Below are positions 8,770 to 17,965 of a stretch of 64,000 bases of DNA, piece by piece (positions within the stretch are counted from its first letter, which is position 1; the number at the start of each line of letters is the position of its first letter). The stretch spans positions 49,576 to 113,575 of the forward strand of contig CBEUVQ010000002.1 in the NCBI GenBank assembly GCA_965546615.1, written 5' to 3'. The notes beneath the pieces were generated by a model, which saw only the letters and a list, made by a program, of their open reading frames with translations, had not been told where the DNA came from and did not search any database. Both the position numbers and the translations under genes were made by a program. The DNA comes from CBEUVQ01 sp965546615 (lineage in GTDB: Bacteria > Bacillota > Desulfotomaculia > Desulfotomaculales > Desulfohalotomaculaceae).

Positions 8770-9645
8770 TTATTTCCTTCCGATTTTGCCTACCGGATAA
8801 TCTAAGCCGTAGCTCATTAGTGCATCAACCACTTCTGTTTCACTGATGATACCCTGATACTGCATGTCGCTGTTCAGCAGCATCACCAAATGAAATTTTT
8901 GGGGCACAAAGGGTTTAATCACTTCCCGTAGCGGTGCATTGGCCAGCGAAACGATAATTTCTGCCGGCAGCACCCCGCATTCCGCCAGCTCGTACTTTTT
9001 TTGAGTGAGCTGCCGCACAAAAAGATAGGGTGCGGTGCTCTTTTCACGGGTAGCGGCATAAAAAATAAACAAGCCTAATATCAGTATATCCAAACCGCTG
9101 ATACCTAACAACAACCCCAACGCAGCCAAAGAAACAATTACCACCGCCCAGGCCTGCCCCATCGCGGTGCATAAATATGTAGCCTGCCGCAGCCCCATCC
9201 ACCAGGCGAGATAAGCCCGCAGCACCCGTCCGCCGTCTAAAGGTAAAGCCGGCAGCATATTAAACACCGCCAGCATCAAATTGCATTGTATAAAAAAGTC
9301 TCCCAGTTCTTCGTCCCACATTCCGTAACTGCGAAAGCCCAGAGCCAAAGCAATCATGACCAGATTGGAAAGGGGCCCGGCTATGGCAACAGCCATTTCC
9401 TTTCTGGTGTTTAACGCCAGTTCACTGCCTAATCTGGCAACGCCGCCAAACGGCAGCAGTTCAATTTCAATCACCCGCACCCCTAAGCGCACCGCGGTAA
9501 CGGTATGGGCAAGTTCATGCAGCAGTACCACTGCAAAAAGAAGCAGACCCTTGTCCAAAATACCGGCAATAAAAAAGAGGCTTAATTGAAATAAAAACCA
9601 GCTGTTAATATGCATGTCAATTCCAAACACGCGCCCTACCTTCAT
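8770..9645 (-). CDS. spoIVFB: SpoIVFB-type intramembrane metalloprotease (M50)
   Basis: SpoIVFB cleaves pro-SigK in the outer forespore membrane. The 291-residue protein has several membrane segments, the zinc motif HELAH at H43-E44-H47, and the third ligand in LPLDGGR at D137. These positions are, from memory, the same as in Bacillus subtilis SpoIVFB (288 residues). The C-terminal part (about 200-291) resembles the regulatory CBS region of that protein. The upstream M23-type gene, 16 bp away, fits its partner SpoIVFA. The substrate gene sigK is in this window at 41.4 kb. General M50 proteases of other function are the alternative. Confidence 0.85.
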   Translation of the reverse strand: MKVGRVFGIDMHINSWFLFQLSLFFIAGILDKGLLLFAVVLLHELAHTVTAVRLGVRVIEIELLPFGGVARLGSELALNTRKEMAVAIAGPLSNLVMIALALGFRSYGMWDEELGDFFIQCNLMLAVFNMLPALPLDGGRVLRAYLAWWMGLRQATYLCTAMGQAWAVVIVSLAALGLLLGISGLDILILGLFIFYAATREKSTAPYLFVRQLTQKKYELAECGVLPAEIIVSLANAPLREVIKPFVPQKFHLVMLLNSDMQYQGIISETEVVDALMSYGLDYPVGKIGRK

Positions 9646-9661
9646 TGACAGTTTTCACCTC

Positions 9662-10471
9662 TTATTTGCTTAGTCCCTCCAGTTTCGTAATTGGGTCAAC
9701 CAGCTTGTTATCTTCTCTGATTTCAAAGTGCAGGCCGCTTATACCGTCATCGCCTTCGCCAACGGTACCGATTACCGCTTCACTTTCTACTTTATCATTT
9801 TCGTTGACGTAAACTTCTCCCAACCCGGCATACAGAGTATAATCTTCGCCGCTGTGCTCAATTAAAATGTAAGTGCCCAGCGTACTGTCTTCACCGATAC
9901 GGGCCACCCGACCGCTGCGCGCCGCTTTAACTTCGCTCCCGGCGGCAGCAGCAATATAAATGCCGGGGTTAAAGCGCTCCAGCTCATCAGCACCTTCTTT
10001 CAACCAGCCGTAATTCTTAGCCAATTTGCCGGAAACCGGCAAAGCATAATGTTTTTCAGTATTCGGCGCCAAAACCGGGCTGGTGCCCGGCAGTTCGTTA
10101 AAAAACGGTACATCCATATTTACTGTTTGCAAACCTAAAGCGACCGCTTTATCCAGTACCGGTTGATAATCCCAATCTGTAGTCAGTGCATATTTTAAAG
10201 TTTCGCGTGCTTGGACACCTAACGGATGCTCGGTTTCTTTAAGCGTCAGTACTACCAAAAAAACAGCTAATGCAACAGTAAAGCGGTAAAGATTGCTCCA
10301 CCGGGTTTTTTTTCGCCTGCTGTTAAAAGCGGCATAACTGTTCTTTCGGCTGTTGGAGGCAAAGAAAGAATCCCAATCCTGTGTTGTGTAGTTAGCAGAA
10401 GAAAAATTGGTTGGATAGTTAAGTGACGAATTTTTCTTTCCGAGTTTTATTCTTGGAAATTTCAATTTCAA
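9662..10471 (-). CDS. spoIVFA: SpoIVFA-like M23/LytM-domain membrane protein
   Basis: SpoIVFA anchors and inhibits SpoIVFB until a forespore signal arrives. The 269-residue protein has a basic cytoplasmic N-terminus (about 1-60), one membrane segment (LYRFTVALAVFLVVLTL) and a C-terminal LytM/M23-like domain (about 150-265). The peptidase domain ends with LHFEIREDNKLVDP but lacks the usual first zinc motif HxxxD, so it is probably not catalytic. The start is TTG at 10471, five bases after GGGGGGAG. Length and order match spoIVFA-spoIVFB. Confidence 0.75.
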   Translation of the reverse strand: MKLKFPRIKLGKKNSSLNYPTNFSSANYTTQDWDSFFASNSRKNSYAAFNSRRKKTRWSNLYRFTVALAVFLVVLTLKETEHPLGVQARETLKYALTTDWDYQPVLDKAVALGLQTVNMDVPFFNELPGTSPVLAPNTEKHYALPVSGKLAKNYGWLKEGADELERFNPGIYIAAAAGSEVKAARSGRVARIGEDSTLGTYILIEHSGEDYTLYAGLGEVYVNENDKVESEAVIGTVGEGDDGISGLHFEIREDNKLVDPITKLEGLSK

Positions 10472-10486
10472 TTTATCTCCCCCCAG

Positions 10487-10514
10487 GTCATAATTTTTCC
10501 GGACAGCTTGTCAA
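10487..10514 (-). promoter_or_regulatory. possible promoter for spoIVFA-spoIVFB
   Basis: TTGACA (10514-10509) and TATGAC (10492-10487) lie 16 bp apart on the minus strand, just after the rodA terminator. A sigma-E promoter would be expected for this pair, and I do not see a good one. Confidence 0.35.
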
Positions 10515-10530
10515 TACAGTATATTTACCC

Positions 10531-10567
10531 TTAAAAATAAAAATGCCTTGGAATTACGTTCCAAGGC
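10531..10567 (-). terminator. rodA terminator
   Basis: GCCTTGGAA and TTCCAAGGC form a perfect 9-bp stem followed by ATTTTTATTTTT on the minus strand, abutting the rodA stop codon. Confidence 0.85.
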
Positions 10568-11748
10568 TAAAAAATTAGTTTTTGTCTGCGGGTATATATA
10601 TTTTGTAAAATGCCAATCGCTATCATGTTGGTCAGCATTGAACTTCCACCGTAGCTAAACAGCGGCAGCGGCAGACCGGTTACCGGCATAATGCCAACTG
10701 TCATGCCAACATTTACCAAAATATGAAACGTCAGCATTGATACCACCCCGATGGCCAGCAGCATACCGAAAGTGTCTTTTGCCCGCGAAGCAATGTATAC
10801 ACCGCGGTAAATAATGATAAAAAAAAGCAGCAGCAGCAGTACGGTGCCGACGAAGCCTAATTCTTCACCAACAACAGAAAAAATAAAATCAGTATGCTGC
10901 TCCGGTAAAAAGTTCAGCTGATTTTGACTGCCGTTAAAAATCCCCTTGCCGGATATCCCTCCTGAGCCAATGGCAATTTGCGACTGAATAATATGATAGC
11001 CGTTGCCAAGCGGGTCACGATAGGGGTCTATAAAAATAGTCAATCGATCTACTTGGTAATCATGCAGAGGTATCCACACTTTTTCCGGGTTTTGAAAGTA
11101 GGCATACAGCCAACCAAAGCCGACTGTTCCTCCGGCAGCAATCAGTCCGGTTAACAGTTTGGGGTTGGCACCGGCCATAAACAGCATGCCAAACATAATG
11201 GCGACAAACACCAATGATGTTCCCAAGTCAGGCTGTGCTAAAATCAGCAGCATGGGAAACCCGATAAAAGCAAAAGCAGGGATTAATTCCTGAATGTTTC
11301 GCAATCGGCCTTCCCGGGAAGCTAAAAAATTGGCAAAGGTAACGATGATAATTATCTTGGCAAACTCTGAGGGCTGCAGTACAAATGGGCCGATCGCTAT
11401 CCAACGCTGGGCGCCGAGAGCGGAACTGCCGACAAATATTACCGCCAACAGCATGAGAATGTTGATAACATACAGCATGCGGGTGTATTTGGGCCAATCT
11501 TGATAATCAACGAAAATCACCACAATCATTACCGCTAAACCAATCAGCACCCAAACGATTTGCTTGACTACAAAACCCAAAGCACTGACATTGACCACCC
11601 CAAAAAGCAGGTTGGCTTCCTCTCCTACATTAATTGGCGTGGTGACGTGGGTGGCACTGGCAATGGTCATTAAGCTAAAGGCAATTACCAATAATACGGT
11701 AGCTAATAAAACATAATCTAAATTTTTAATTATCCGACGTGTTACCAA
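10567..11748 (-). CDS. rodA: rod-shape-determining protein RodA (SEDS glycosyltransferase)
   Basis: SEDS proteins polymerise lipid II into glycan strands in the membrane, paired with a class B PBP. The 393-residue protein has about ten membrane segments and the family signatures GAQRWI, PSEFAK, QPDLGTS, a large extracellular loop with the catalytic-region Asp, and the C-terminal GLPLPLFSYGGSSMLTN. The cognate PBP2 is 1.8 kb upstream, with minCDE between. FtsW and SpoVE are close paralogues; the min/mre context and IDPYRDPLGNGYHIIQ favour RodA. It has its own terminator. Confidence 0.9.
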   Translation of the reverse strand: MVTRRIIKNLDYVLLATVLLVIAFSLMTIASATHVTTPINVGEEANLLFGVVNVSALGFVVKQIVWVLIGLAVMIVVIFVDYQDWPKYTRMLYVINILMLLAVIFVGSSALGAQRWIAIGPFVLQPSEFAKIIIIVTFANFLASREGRLRNIQELIPAFAFIGFPMLLILAQPDLGTSLVFVAIMFGMLFMAGANPKLLTGLIAAGGTVGFGWLYAYFQNPEKVWIPLHDYQVDRLTIFIDPYRDPLGNGYHIIQSQIAIGSGGISGKGIFNGSQNQLNFLPEQHTDFIFSVVGEELGFVGTVLLLLLFFIIIYRGVYIASRAKDTFGMLLAIGVVSMLTFHILVNVGMTVGIMPVTGLPLPLFSYGGSSMLTNMIAIGILQNIYTRRQKLIF

Positions 11749-11802
11749 TAACCAACCCCCTTTTGGATTATATGGTAGTCAAACTATATCTTACATCATA
11801 AT

Positions 11803-11843
11803 AAAACAAAAAACAATCAGGACGCAGTATAACGTCCTGATTG
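11803..11843 (-). terminator. minCDE terminator
   Basis: CAATCAGGACG and CGTCCTGATTG form an 11-bp stem followed by TTTTTTGTTTTATT on the minus strand, downstream of minE. Confidence 0.9.
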
Positions 11844-11861
11844 TAATGTTCCGGTTTACTT

Positions 11862-12128
11862 TTAGCTTGAACGTTTCATTTTTTTCACCGGTATGTTAGC
11901 AATTAAAGCAACCTGTGCATCACTGCTGTTTAAGCTTACATCCAGTGCACTCTCGTCAATTTCCATATATTTGGAAATCACATCAATCATATCTTTTTTT
12001 AAAGCATGAAGCAGTTGGGGTGAAACGTTAGCACGGTCGTGAACCAACACCAAGCGCAAGCGTTCTTTGGCGACATTTTTACTGCTGCCGGTGTCTTTCC
12101 CAAATACACGGCTTAAGAAATCTAACAA
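11862..12128 (-). CDS. minE: cell division topological specificity factor MinE
   Basis: MinE stimulates the MinD ATPase and moves MinCD away from mid-cell. The 88-residue protein has an amphipathic membrane-targeting N-terminus (MLDFLSRVFGK), the MinD-contact region AKERLRLVLVHDRA and the dimer domain. The start is TTG at 12128 with GGGGGAG immediately upstream. It is the last gene of minC-minD-minE. MinE points to oscillating division-site selection, as in several Clostridia, and not to the DivIVA-MinJ system of Bacillus. Confidence 0.93.
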   Translation of the reverse strand: MLDFLSRVFGKDTGSSKNVAKERLRLVLVHDRANVSPQLLHALKKDMIDVISKYMEIDESALDVSLNSSDAQVALIANIPVKKMKRSS

Positions 12129-12144
12129 AATCTCCCCCCCCTTT

Positions 12145-12939
12145 CTACTTCAATCCAATTAGTTTACGCAGTGCTTTAAAAAATCCACCTTCATATTCCA
12201 AGTCCAGCAGTGGAACTTCTTCACCTTTAATCCGCCTGGTAATATTACGATAAGCTTGTCCGGAAATAGATTTTTCTTCTCTTACCACCGGCTCACCTTT
12301 GTTAGTGCTGATTACCACTTGATCATCATCAGGAACGACACCTAAAAGATCGATGGCAAGAATTTCAATGATGTCATCAATGCTCATCATATCCCCGGCC
12401 TTTACCATACGCGCCCGCAAACGGTTAATGATTAATTTCGGCTCCCGCAGTTCTGCCGCCTCTAACAGGCCGATTATGCGGTCGGCATCGCGCACAGCCG
12501 AAACCTCCGGAGTGGTAACCACAATAGCCTTATCTGCACCGGCAATGGCGTTTTTAAAGCCTTGTTCAATACCGGCAGGGCAGTCGATGATAATATATTC
12601 AAATTCCTTTTTCAGTTCTGCGCAGATTTCTTTCATTTGTTCCGGTGATACTGCCGTTTTATCTTTGGTTTGAGCTGCCGGCAAAAGATGCAAGCCTTCT
12701 AATCGTTTATCTTTAATAATGGCTTGACGCATCCGACAATTACCATGAGCCACATCAACGATATCGTAAACAATACGGTTTTCCAAACCCAGCACTACAT
12801 CAAGGTTTCTCAGGCCGATGTCAGCATCCACCAATACAACTTTATGCCCTAACGCCGCTAATCCTGTGCCGATATTTGCTGTAGTGGTGGTTTTGCCCAC
12901 ACCTCCTTTACCAGAGGTTATTACAATAACTTCTCCCAT
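12145..12939 (-). CDS. minD: septum site-determining ATPase MinD
   Basis: MinD is a ParA/MinD-family ATPase that binds the membrane as an ATP dimer and recruits MinC. The 264-residue protein has the deviant Walker A SGKGGVGKTTTTAN at the N-terminus, Walker B region IIIDCPAGIE, and a C-terminal amphipathic helix (GGFFKALRKLIGLK) for membrane binding. AAGGAGGATTAAAC lies before the ATG. The partner MinC gene upstream encodes only the C-terminal, MinD-binding half of that protein. Confidence 0.96.
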   Translation of the reverse strand: MGEVIVITSGKGGVGKTTTTANIGTGLAALGHKVVLVDADIGLRNLDVVLGLENRIVYDIVDVAHGNCRMRQAIIKDKRLEGLHLLPAAQTKDKTAVSPEQMKEICAELKKEFEYIIIDCPAGIEQGFKNAIAGADKAIVVTTPEVSAVRDADRIIGLLEAAELREPKLIINRLRARMVKAGDMMSIDDIIEILAIDLLGVVPDDDQVVISTNKGEPVVREEKSISGQAYRNITRRIKGEEVPLLDLEYEGGFFKALRKLIGLK

Positions 12940-12964
12940 ATAGTTTAATCCTCCTTATGTATCT

Positions 12965-13399
12965 CTATCTCCATTGACGTTCGGGGTGAAAAGTTTCAAT
13001 AGTTACAACGCCATTTTTTAAACTGGCTACTTCCGGGAAAAAACGGGTGGATACTTCTTCATCAGGAGCTCTGGTAATATGGTTGGCAATGCGCAGCTGC
13101 GTAGGCTGAAGTGAAAATGCTACCACTGCAGAACGCACATCCCCTGCTGCCCCGGCATGCACTACACCACGCAGCGAACCCATGACAATAACATCACCGG
13201 TAGCAATTACTTCTGCTCCCGGGTTAACGTCTCCCAAAATTACGATGTTGCCGTCGTATTCAATGCTCTGCCCGGAACGCAGCGTGCGCTGCACCAAGAT
13301 AGTGTTTTCATCAAACAGGGTATCTAAATCAATCATTAGTTCGGATGCTTGTTCACCGGCGTTTCGGCAGTTGTTATTGTTATCCTTGTGCAACAACAA
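12965..13399 (-). CDS. minC: septum inhibitor MinC, C-terminal domain only
   Basis: MinC normally has an N-terminal FtsZ-inhibiting domain and a C-terminal beta-helix that binds MinD, about 220 residues in all. This protein has 144. From residue 30 on it is a complete C-terminal domain (RRTLRSGQ-like RTLRSGQSIEYDGN, GDVNPGAEV, RGVVHAGAAGD), but only about 30 polar residues precede it. The TTG start at 13399 follows AGGGGGA, and only 126 bp separate it from the mrdA stop, part of which is a terminator, so no N-domain can be hidden upstream. No frameshift remnant is visible. Confidence 0.85.
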   Translation of the reverse strand: MLLHKDNNNNCRNAGEQASELMIDLDTLFDENTILVQRTLRSGQSIEYDGNIVILGDVNPGAEVIATGDVIVMGSLRGVVHAGAAGDVRSAVVAFSLQPTQLRIANHITRAPDEEVSTRFFPEVASLKNGVVTIETFHPERQWR

Positions 13400-13464
13400 A
13401 GATTCCCCCTGTAGTTTACTGAAGATACATTTCTACACACAAAATCCAAATCCTGCTAGATATA

Positions 13465-13496
13465 AAGTAAAATAACGGAGTTTTTACCCCGTTATT
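13465..13496 (-). terminator. mrdA terminator
   Basis: AATAACGG and CCGTTATT pair around a GGTAAAAACT loop, followed by TTTACTTTAT. The T-tract is modest. It separates mrdA from minC. Confidence 0.65.
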
Positions 13497-13525
13497 CTCC
13501 GGTGATTTTTTGTTTTTAGACATTT

Positions 13526-15511
13526 TTACTCCGCTGTGTGCGCATTTTCCCCATTATTCAATTCTGCATCAAAGTAAGCTGCCAGCATATCATGGACAAC
13601 AGGGCCGGCAGCACTGCCGTGCGCACCGTGCTCAATTACACAGGCAACGGCAATTTCCGGTTTATCTGCCGGAGCAAAAGCAACTATCAGCCCATGGTTT
13701 GCTTTTGCTCCGGTTTCCGCAGTACCGGTTTTAGCCGCTACCTCTACCGGGATGTCGGTAAACAGCCCTACTGCCGTACCGCCGGGACTGTTGGCCACCC
13801 GGCGCATTCCTTCCCGCAGTATAGCCAGGTTCTCCGGCGATACAGACACTTTATTGATTATTTCTTTATCAAATTTTTTCAGCACTTTACCGTTGTGATC
13901 CACTATCTGCTTTACTAAGTGGGGGCGGTAGACAACACCTCCGTTGGCAATAGCGGCGGTATAGTTGGCCAACTGCAGCGGAGTATAACTGCCAATGCCC
14001 TGACCGATAGAAACATAAGCGGTATCATAAGTATGCCATTCTAACTCATAGATATAGCTTTTCTGTATTTGATTTTGAGCCAGCTTAAAGCGTTCGTTAA
14101 TTAATTCCTGCTTTAACTGTTGTTTTTCTTTATCGGTGTCTGCCGCCTGAATCAGCTTTTGATATTTTTCATTTAACTCATCTATTTTGTCCTCTATTTC
14201 TAACGGGAGGTAATTTTTCCAGATTTCATATTTTGCTTTCGGTGTCGGCAGAGTACCGCTGCGTTCGTAAGGCAGATCAATACCGGAAACGGTACCCAAA
14301 CCAAATTCGCGGGCATATTTTTCGATTTTTTGCTGTCCCAACTTAATGCCATAATTTATAAAATAAGCGTTTACCGATTCTTGAATGGCTTTATAAATAT
14401 CAACCAAACCATGGCCGCCCGCTTTCCAGTCGCGAATCGGCAGATTGTTGATGTAATATGCGCCGCGGTCAACATACTTGTAGTCGGGGTCTATCACACC
14501 TTCCTGCAAACCGGCTGCTCCAATTACCATTTTAAAAGTTGATCCGGGTGAATAATCAAAAACCGCCCTATTGGGGAAAACACCTTTTTCATTTAATTCT
14601 TGGTAAAGTTTGCTGGATAACGGTTTAGTAAAAATCGTGGGATCATAGGTAGGATAGCTGGCCATTGCCAGTACTTCGCCGCTGTTTACATCAATGGCCA
14701 CTGCCGCTCCTGCTTTTGCATCAGGATATTTTTTCTGCAGCATTTCAATCTGAGTTTCCAAAGCATTTACCGCAGCCTGCTGCACTTTGTGATCAATAGT
14801 GAGCACCAAACTGTTACCCGGCACTTGGGAGGAAATGCCCAGGTTGCGCACCGGACGTCCTTGAGCATCAACCTCTACCTGCCTTGCACCTGCTTTACCG
14901 CGCAAATATTTTTCATAAACTGTCTCTAACCCGTCCTTACCAATTTTATCACCCATTCGATAGCCGTCACTGCTTAAGCGGTCTAATTCCTCTTTGCTGA
15001 TTTCGCCGACATAACCAACCACATGAGTGGCTAACCCCCCCAACGGGTAATAGCGTACAGGTTCAACGTCAATAAGCACCCCCGGCAATTCCAAGCGGTG
15101 CTGTTCAATTTCCAATACCGTTTCCAGCGGCACGTTAGAAGCAATTTCCACAGGCTCATACAATCGCAGCTTTTGCTCATCCAGCTTTTGCTGAATTTCC
15201 TGCGGATCAATACCGACGATATTCGCCAGCACTTGAATAACCTGCGGCGTGTTTTTCAAACCCAGGTAAACCAGAGATACAGTATATACCGGCTTATTGG
15301 TAACCAACTTGGTTTTGCCGTCGCGGGCAAACATCTCGCCGCGGGGAGCTTCGATAGGAATGAGGCGCATGTGATTTTGCTGAGCCATTGTTTTATATTT
15401 TTCCACTTGTATGACTTGCAAAAAAAACAGCCGACCAATTAATACTAAAAACACCAAAGCAATTATTGCTGACAGTATCTGCGTGTTTCGTTTAACAATT
15501 TTCCGTTCCAT
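13526..15511 (-). CDS. mrdA: penicillin-binding protein 2 (elongation transpeptidase)
   Basis: Class B PBP that cross-links peptidoglycan during elongation as the partner of RodA. The 661-residue protein has one N-terminal membrane helix (ILSAIIALVFLVLIGRLFFL), a pedestal/dimerisation region, and a transpeptidase domain with the nucleophile motif SPGSTFK, SVN and KTGTAETG. An acidic, helical insertion near residues 430-475, rich in Lys, Glu and Gln, enlarges the catalytic domain. It follows mreBCD directly, the usual mre-mrdA order. AGGCGGTAGG precedes the ATG. Confidence 0.94.
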   Translation of the reverse strand: MERKIVKRNTQILSAIIALVFLVLIGRLFFLQVIQVEKYKTMAQQNHMRLIPIEAPRGEMFARDGKTKLVTNKPVYTVSLVYLGLKNTPQVIQVLANIVGIDPQEIQQKLDEQKLRLYEPVEIASNVPLETVLEIEQHRLELPGVLIDVEPVRYYPLGGLATHVVGYVGEISKEELDRLSSDGYRMGDKIGKDGLETVYEKYLRGKAGARQVEVDAQGRPVRNLGISSQVPGNSLVLTIDHKVQQAAVNALETQIEMLQKKYPDAKAGAAVAIDVNSGEVLAMASYPTYDPTIFTKPLSSKLYQELNEKGVFPNRAVFDYSPGSTFKMVIGAAGLQEGVIDPDYKYVDRGAYYINNLPIRDWKAGGHGLVDIYKAIQESVNAYFINYGIKLGQQKIEKYAREFGLGTVSGIDLPYERSGTLPTPKAKYEIWKNYLPLEIEDKIDELNEKYQKLIQAADTDKEKQQLKQELINERFKLAQNQIQKSYIYELEWHTYDTAYVSIGQGIGSYTPLQLANYTAAIANGGVVYRPHLVKQIVDHNGKVLKKFDKEIINKVSVSPENLAILREGMRRVANSPGGTAVGLFTDIPVEVAAKTGTAETGAKANHGLIVAFAPADKPEIAVACVIEHGAHGSAAGPVVHDMLAAYFDAELNNGENAHTAE

Positions 15512-15523
15512 ATCCTACCGCCT

Positions 15524-16024
15524 TTACACTTCCGGCATTTTCAACAGTCCTTTGGTATTTGAGCGATAAAACCACCCGTACACCAACGGTGTAATGATGG
15601 CGTTGTACAGTGCTGCCGGGATAATTACCTGAAAAAAGCTGTCCAGCGGCGAAATGTTAATGCCTATTATCAAAAGCAGCAGGTAATTGATTACTTGTCC
15701 GGCAAACGTTCCTACAAAAGAAACGATTGCCGCAATCAACAAATTTTCTTTGTATAATTTATCCTCACCCATGCCGCCGACATAAGCCGCTCCCATGTAA
15801 GCCAAAGCGTTAAAACCAATATTATGACCGGTAAAGAAATCAACTAACAGTCCGCTTAAAAATCCAAAAAAAGCTCCTTCACGCGAACCATAAATAAAAC
15901 CGTACAGCACAGCAATAAGCATTACCAAATCCGGTTTTGCCCCTAATATTCTGATAAAATCAAAGACGGTGGCCTGCAAAACTAAAGCCACCCCTAAAAT
16001 TAAAAACAATAATACAGTGCGCAA
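15524..16024 (-). CDS. mreD: rod-shape-determining protein MreD
   Basis: MreD is a small integral membrane protein of the elongation complex that works with MreC. The 166-residue protein has about five membrane segments and the typical GAKPDLVMLIAVLYGF stretch. Its TTG start at 16024 follows the mreC stop without a gap, so translation is probably coupled; the GGAGGG site lies inside mreC. It ends 12 bp before mrdA. Confidence 0.92.
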   Translation of the reverse strand: MRTVLLFLILGVALVLQATVFDFIRILGAKPDLVMLIAVLYGFIYGSREGAFFGFLSGLLVDFFTGHNIGFNALAYMGAAYVGGMGEDKLYKENLLIAAIVSFVGTFAGQVINYLLLLIIGINISPLDSFFQVIIPAALYNAIITPLVYGWFYRSNTKGLLKMPEV

Positions 16025-16891
16025 TTATTCGGCACCCTCCACTGAAAGATTTACCTCCGGCTTATAAATTGCAGTAACAATAAACACTTCTTCCAGCGTT
16101 CTAAAATCAACAAAAGGCTGTACTTCAGCTATTTTAAACAAACCGGAAGAATCGTTCTCTGCTTTTATCACTTCGCCTATGCGTAATGATTTGGGAAAAA
16201 TTCCGCCCATACCTGATGTTACCACCACTTGATTTGGTTTGACAGGGGCATCTTTAGGCAGGTATATCATTCTGACGGCGCCGCTGCTGTTGGCAATCCC
16301 TTCCACCACGCCGGGCATGCGGCTGGTCTGCAGCATTGCTCCTACCCCACTGCGCGGGTCAGTAATCAACAGCACTTCGGCAGTGTGCTTTGATACTGCT
16401 ACAATTCTGCCCACTACCCCTTCCGGCACCACTACCGCCATATCCTTTTGTACGCCGTCTAACTCGCCGCGATTAACGGTGACTGTGCCAAACCAGTTTC
16501 CGGGGTCCCGACCGATAACAGAGGCAATCATTAGGTCGTAATCATCAATATTAAACTCCCGGTAGGCTAACATTTGTTTCAGTTCTAAATTTTCCTGCTT
16601 ATATTCTTCGACACGGTTTAATTCGCTTTTTAGCTCTCTAACCTGCTGCCGCAAAGACTCATTCTCTTTTTGCAAACTGCCAAAAGAGGTCACAAAACTA
16701 AGGCCTTTTTTTAAGCCTTTACTAATATTCATGGCAGCCTGCTGCACCGGCGCCAAACCATCTTTTACAGCTGTTTCCAGCGGTGTAAGTTGGCCGCGGT
16801 TAAGCGAAGTCGCTTTTATCACCAAAATAACAACAACGACTAATACCACTAAAAGTATTATTTTCTTTAAATCAAAACGGTTGGCCGACAA
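16025..16891 (-). CDS. mreC: rod-shape-determining protein MreC
   Basis: MreC connects cytoplasmic MreB with periplasmic PBP2. The 288-residue protein has one N-terminal membrane segment (IILLVVLVVVVILVI), a coiled coil (about residues 70-110, LQKENESLRQQVRELKSEL) and the MreC beta-barrel domain (about 120-275, with DPGNWFGTVTVNRGELDGV). The start is TTG at 16891. It sits in the mreB-mreC-mreD-mrdA operon. Confidence 0.94.
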   Translation of the reverse strand: MSANRFDLKKIILLVVLVVVVILVIKATSLNRGQLTPLETAVKDGLAPVQQAAMNISKGLKKGLSFVTSFGSLQKENESLRQQVRELKSELNRVEEYKQENLELKQMLAYREFNIDDYDLMIASVIGRDPGNWFGTVTVNRGELDGVQKDMAVVVPEGVVGRIVAVSKHTAEVLLITDPRSGVGAMLQTSRMPGVVEGIANSSGAVRMIYLPKDAPVKPNQVVVTSGMGGIFPKSLRIGEVIKAENDSSGLFKIAEVQPFVDFRTLEEVFIVTAIYKPEVNLSVEGAE

Positions 16892-16907
16892 TTAAAACAC
16901 ACCTTCA

Positions 16908-17939
16908 CTATGCCAGCTTTTTCGGCTGAATTAATACCCGCTTTAAAACATCAATATTTTCCAATACCTTTCCCGCTCCATAAGCAACGGCAATCAACGG
17001 CTCTTCCGCCAAGTGAACGGGCATACCGGTTTGTTCACTGATCAAACGGTCTAAACCACGCAGAAGCGAGCCGCCGCCGGCCATCATAATGCCGCGATCC
17101 ATAATATCAGCAGCCAATTCCGGCGGTGTTTTTTCTAACGTTACTTTAATAGCCTCTAAAATATTGGCTACCGGCTCAGATAACGCTTTGTAAATCTCTT
17201 CTGATGTAATAGTTACTGTTTTCGGCAAACCGCTGACCAAGTCCCGTCCCCGAACTTCTTGGGTTTCCATTACTTCAATCGGATAAGCGGTGCCAATCTC
17301 AATTTTTATTTGTTCAGCTGTGCGTTCACCAATCATTAAGTTATAAGCACGCTTCACGTGCTGAATGATTGCTTCATCCATTTCATCGCCGGCTACCCGT
17401 ATAGAGCGGCTGGTAACAATACCGCCCAAAGAAATTACTGCCACTTCGGTAGTGCCGCCGCCGATATCAACAATCATATTACCGGTGGGTTCATGCACCG
17501 GCAAACCGGCCCCGATGGCTGCCGCCATTGGTTCTTCAATTAAATAAGCCTCGCGGGCTCCTGCCTGCAGAGCAGCTTCGCGCACCGCCCGCTCTTCTAC
17601 CGCGGTAACCCCGGAAGGAACACTAACCACTACCCGCGGTTTAACCAAAAATGTTCTGCTGCGCAGTGCTTTATTAATAAAGTATTTAATCATACTTTGG
17701 GTAGTATCAAAATCAGCAATCACACCGTCTTTCATCGGCCTAATAGCAATAATGTTTCCCGGTGTACGTCCGATCATCTGCTTGGCCTCTTCACCCACAG
17801 CCAGCACCTGATTGGATTCCTTTTGAATGGCAACAACCGATGGTTCCCTTAAAACAACACCTCTTCCTTTTACGTAAACCAAAGAATTAGCGGTACCCAA
17901 ATCAATACCCATATCTTTGGAAAAAAAACCGATTTTCAT
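16908..17939 (-). CDS. mreB: cell-shape actin homologue MreB
   Basis: MreB forms short membrane-bound filaments that direct wall elongation. The 343-residue protein has the actin-fold nucleotide motifs MGIDLGTANSLVYVKG near the N-terminus, VDIGGGTTEVAVISLGG in the middle and MAGGGSLLRGLDRLI near the end. It heads the mreBCD-mrdA run after radC (26 bp). Mbl or MreBH paralogues are possible alternatives in sporulating Firmicutes, but the operon context supports mreB. Confidence 0.96.
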   Translation of the reverse strand: MKIGFFSKDMGIDLGTANSLVYVKGRGVVLREPSVVAIQKESNQVLAVGEEAKQMIGRTPGNIIAIRPMKDGVIADFDTTQSMIKYFINKALRSRTFLVKPRVVVSVPSGVTAVEERAVREAALQAGAREAYLIEEPMAAAIGAGLPVHEPTGNMIVDIGGGTTEVAVISLGGIVTSRSIRVAGDEMDEAIIQHVKRAYNLMIGERTAEQIKIEIGTAYPIEVMETQEVRGRDLVSGLPKTVTITSEEIYKALSEPVANILEAIKVTLEKTPPELAADIMDRGIMMAGGGSLLRGLDRLISEQTGMPVHLAEEPLIAVAYGAGKVLENIDVLKRVLIQPKKLA

Positions 17940-17965
17940 GGCTTGGCCCCTTCCATAAGTTCTTT

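Noticed and set aside
12965..13526. Frameshifted MinC with a hidden N-domain
   Set aside because: No MinC N-domain residues appear in any frame in the gap, and part of the gap is the mrdA terminator.
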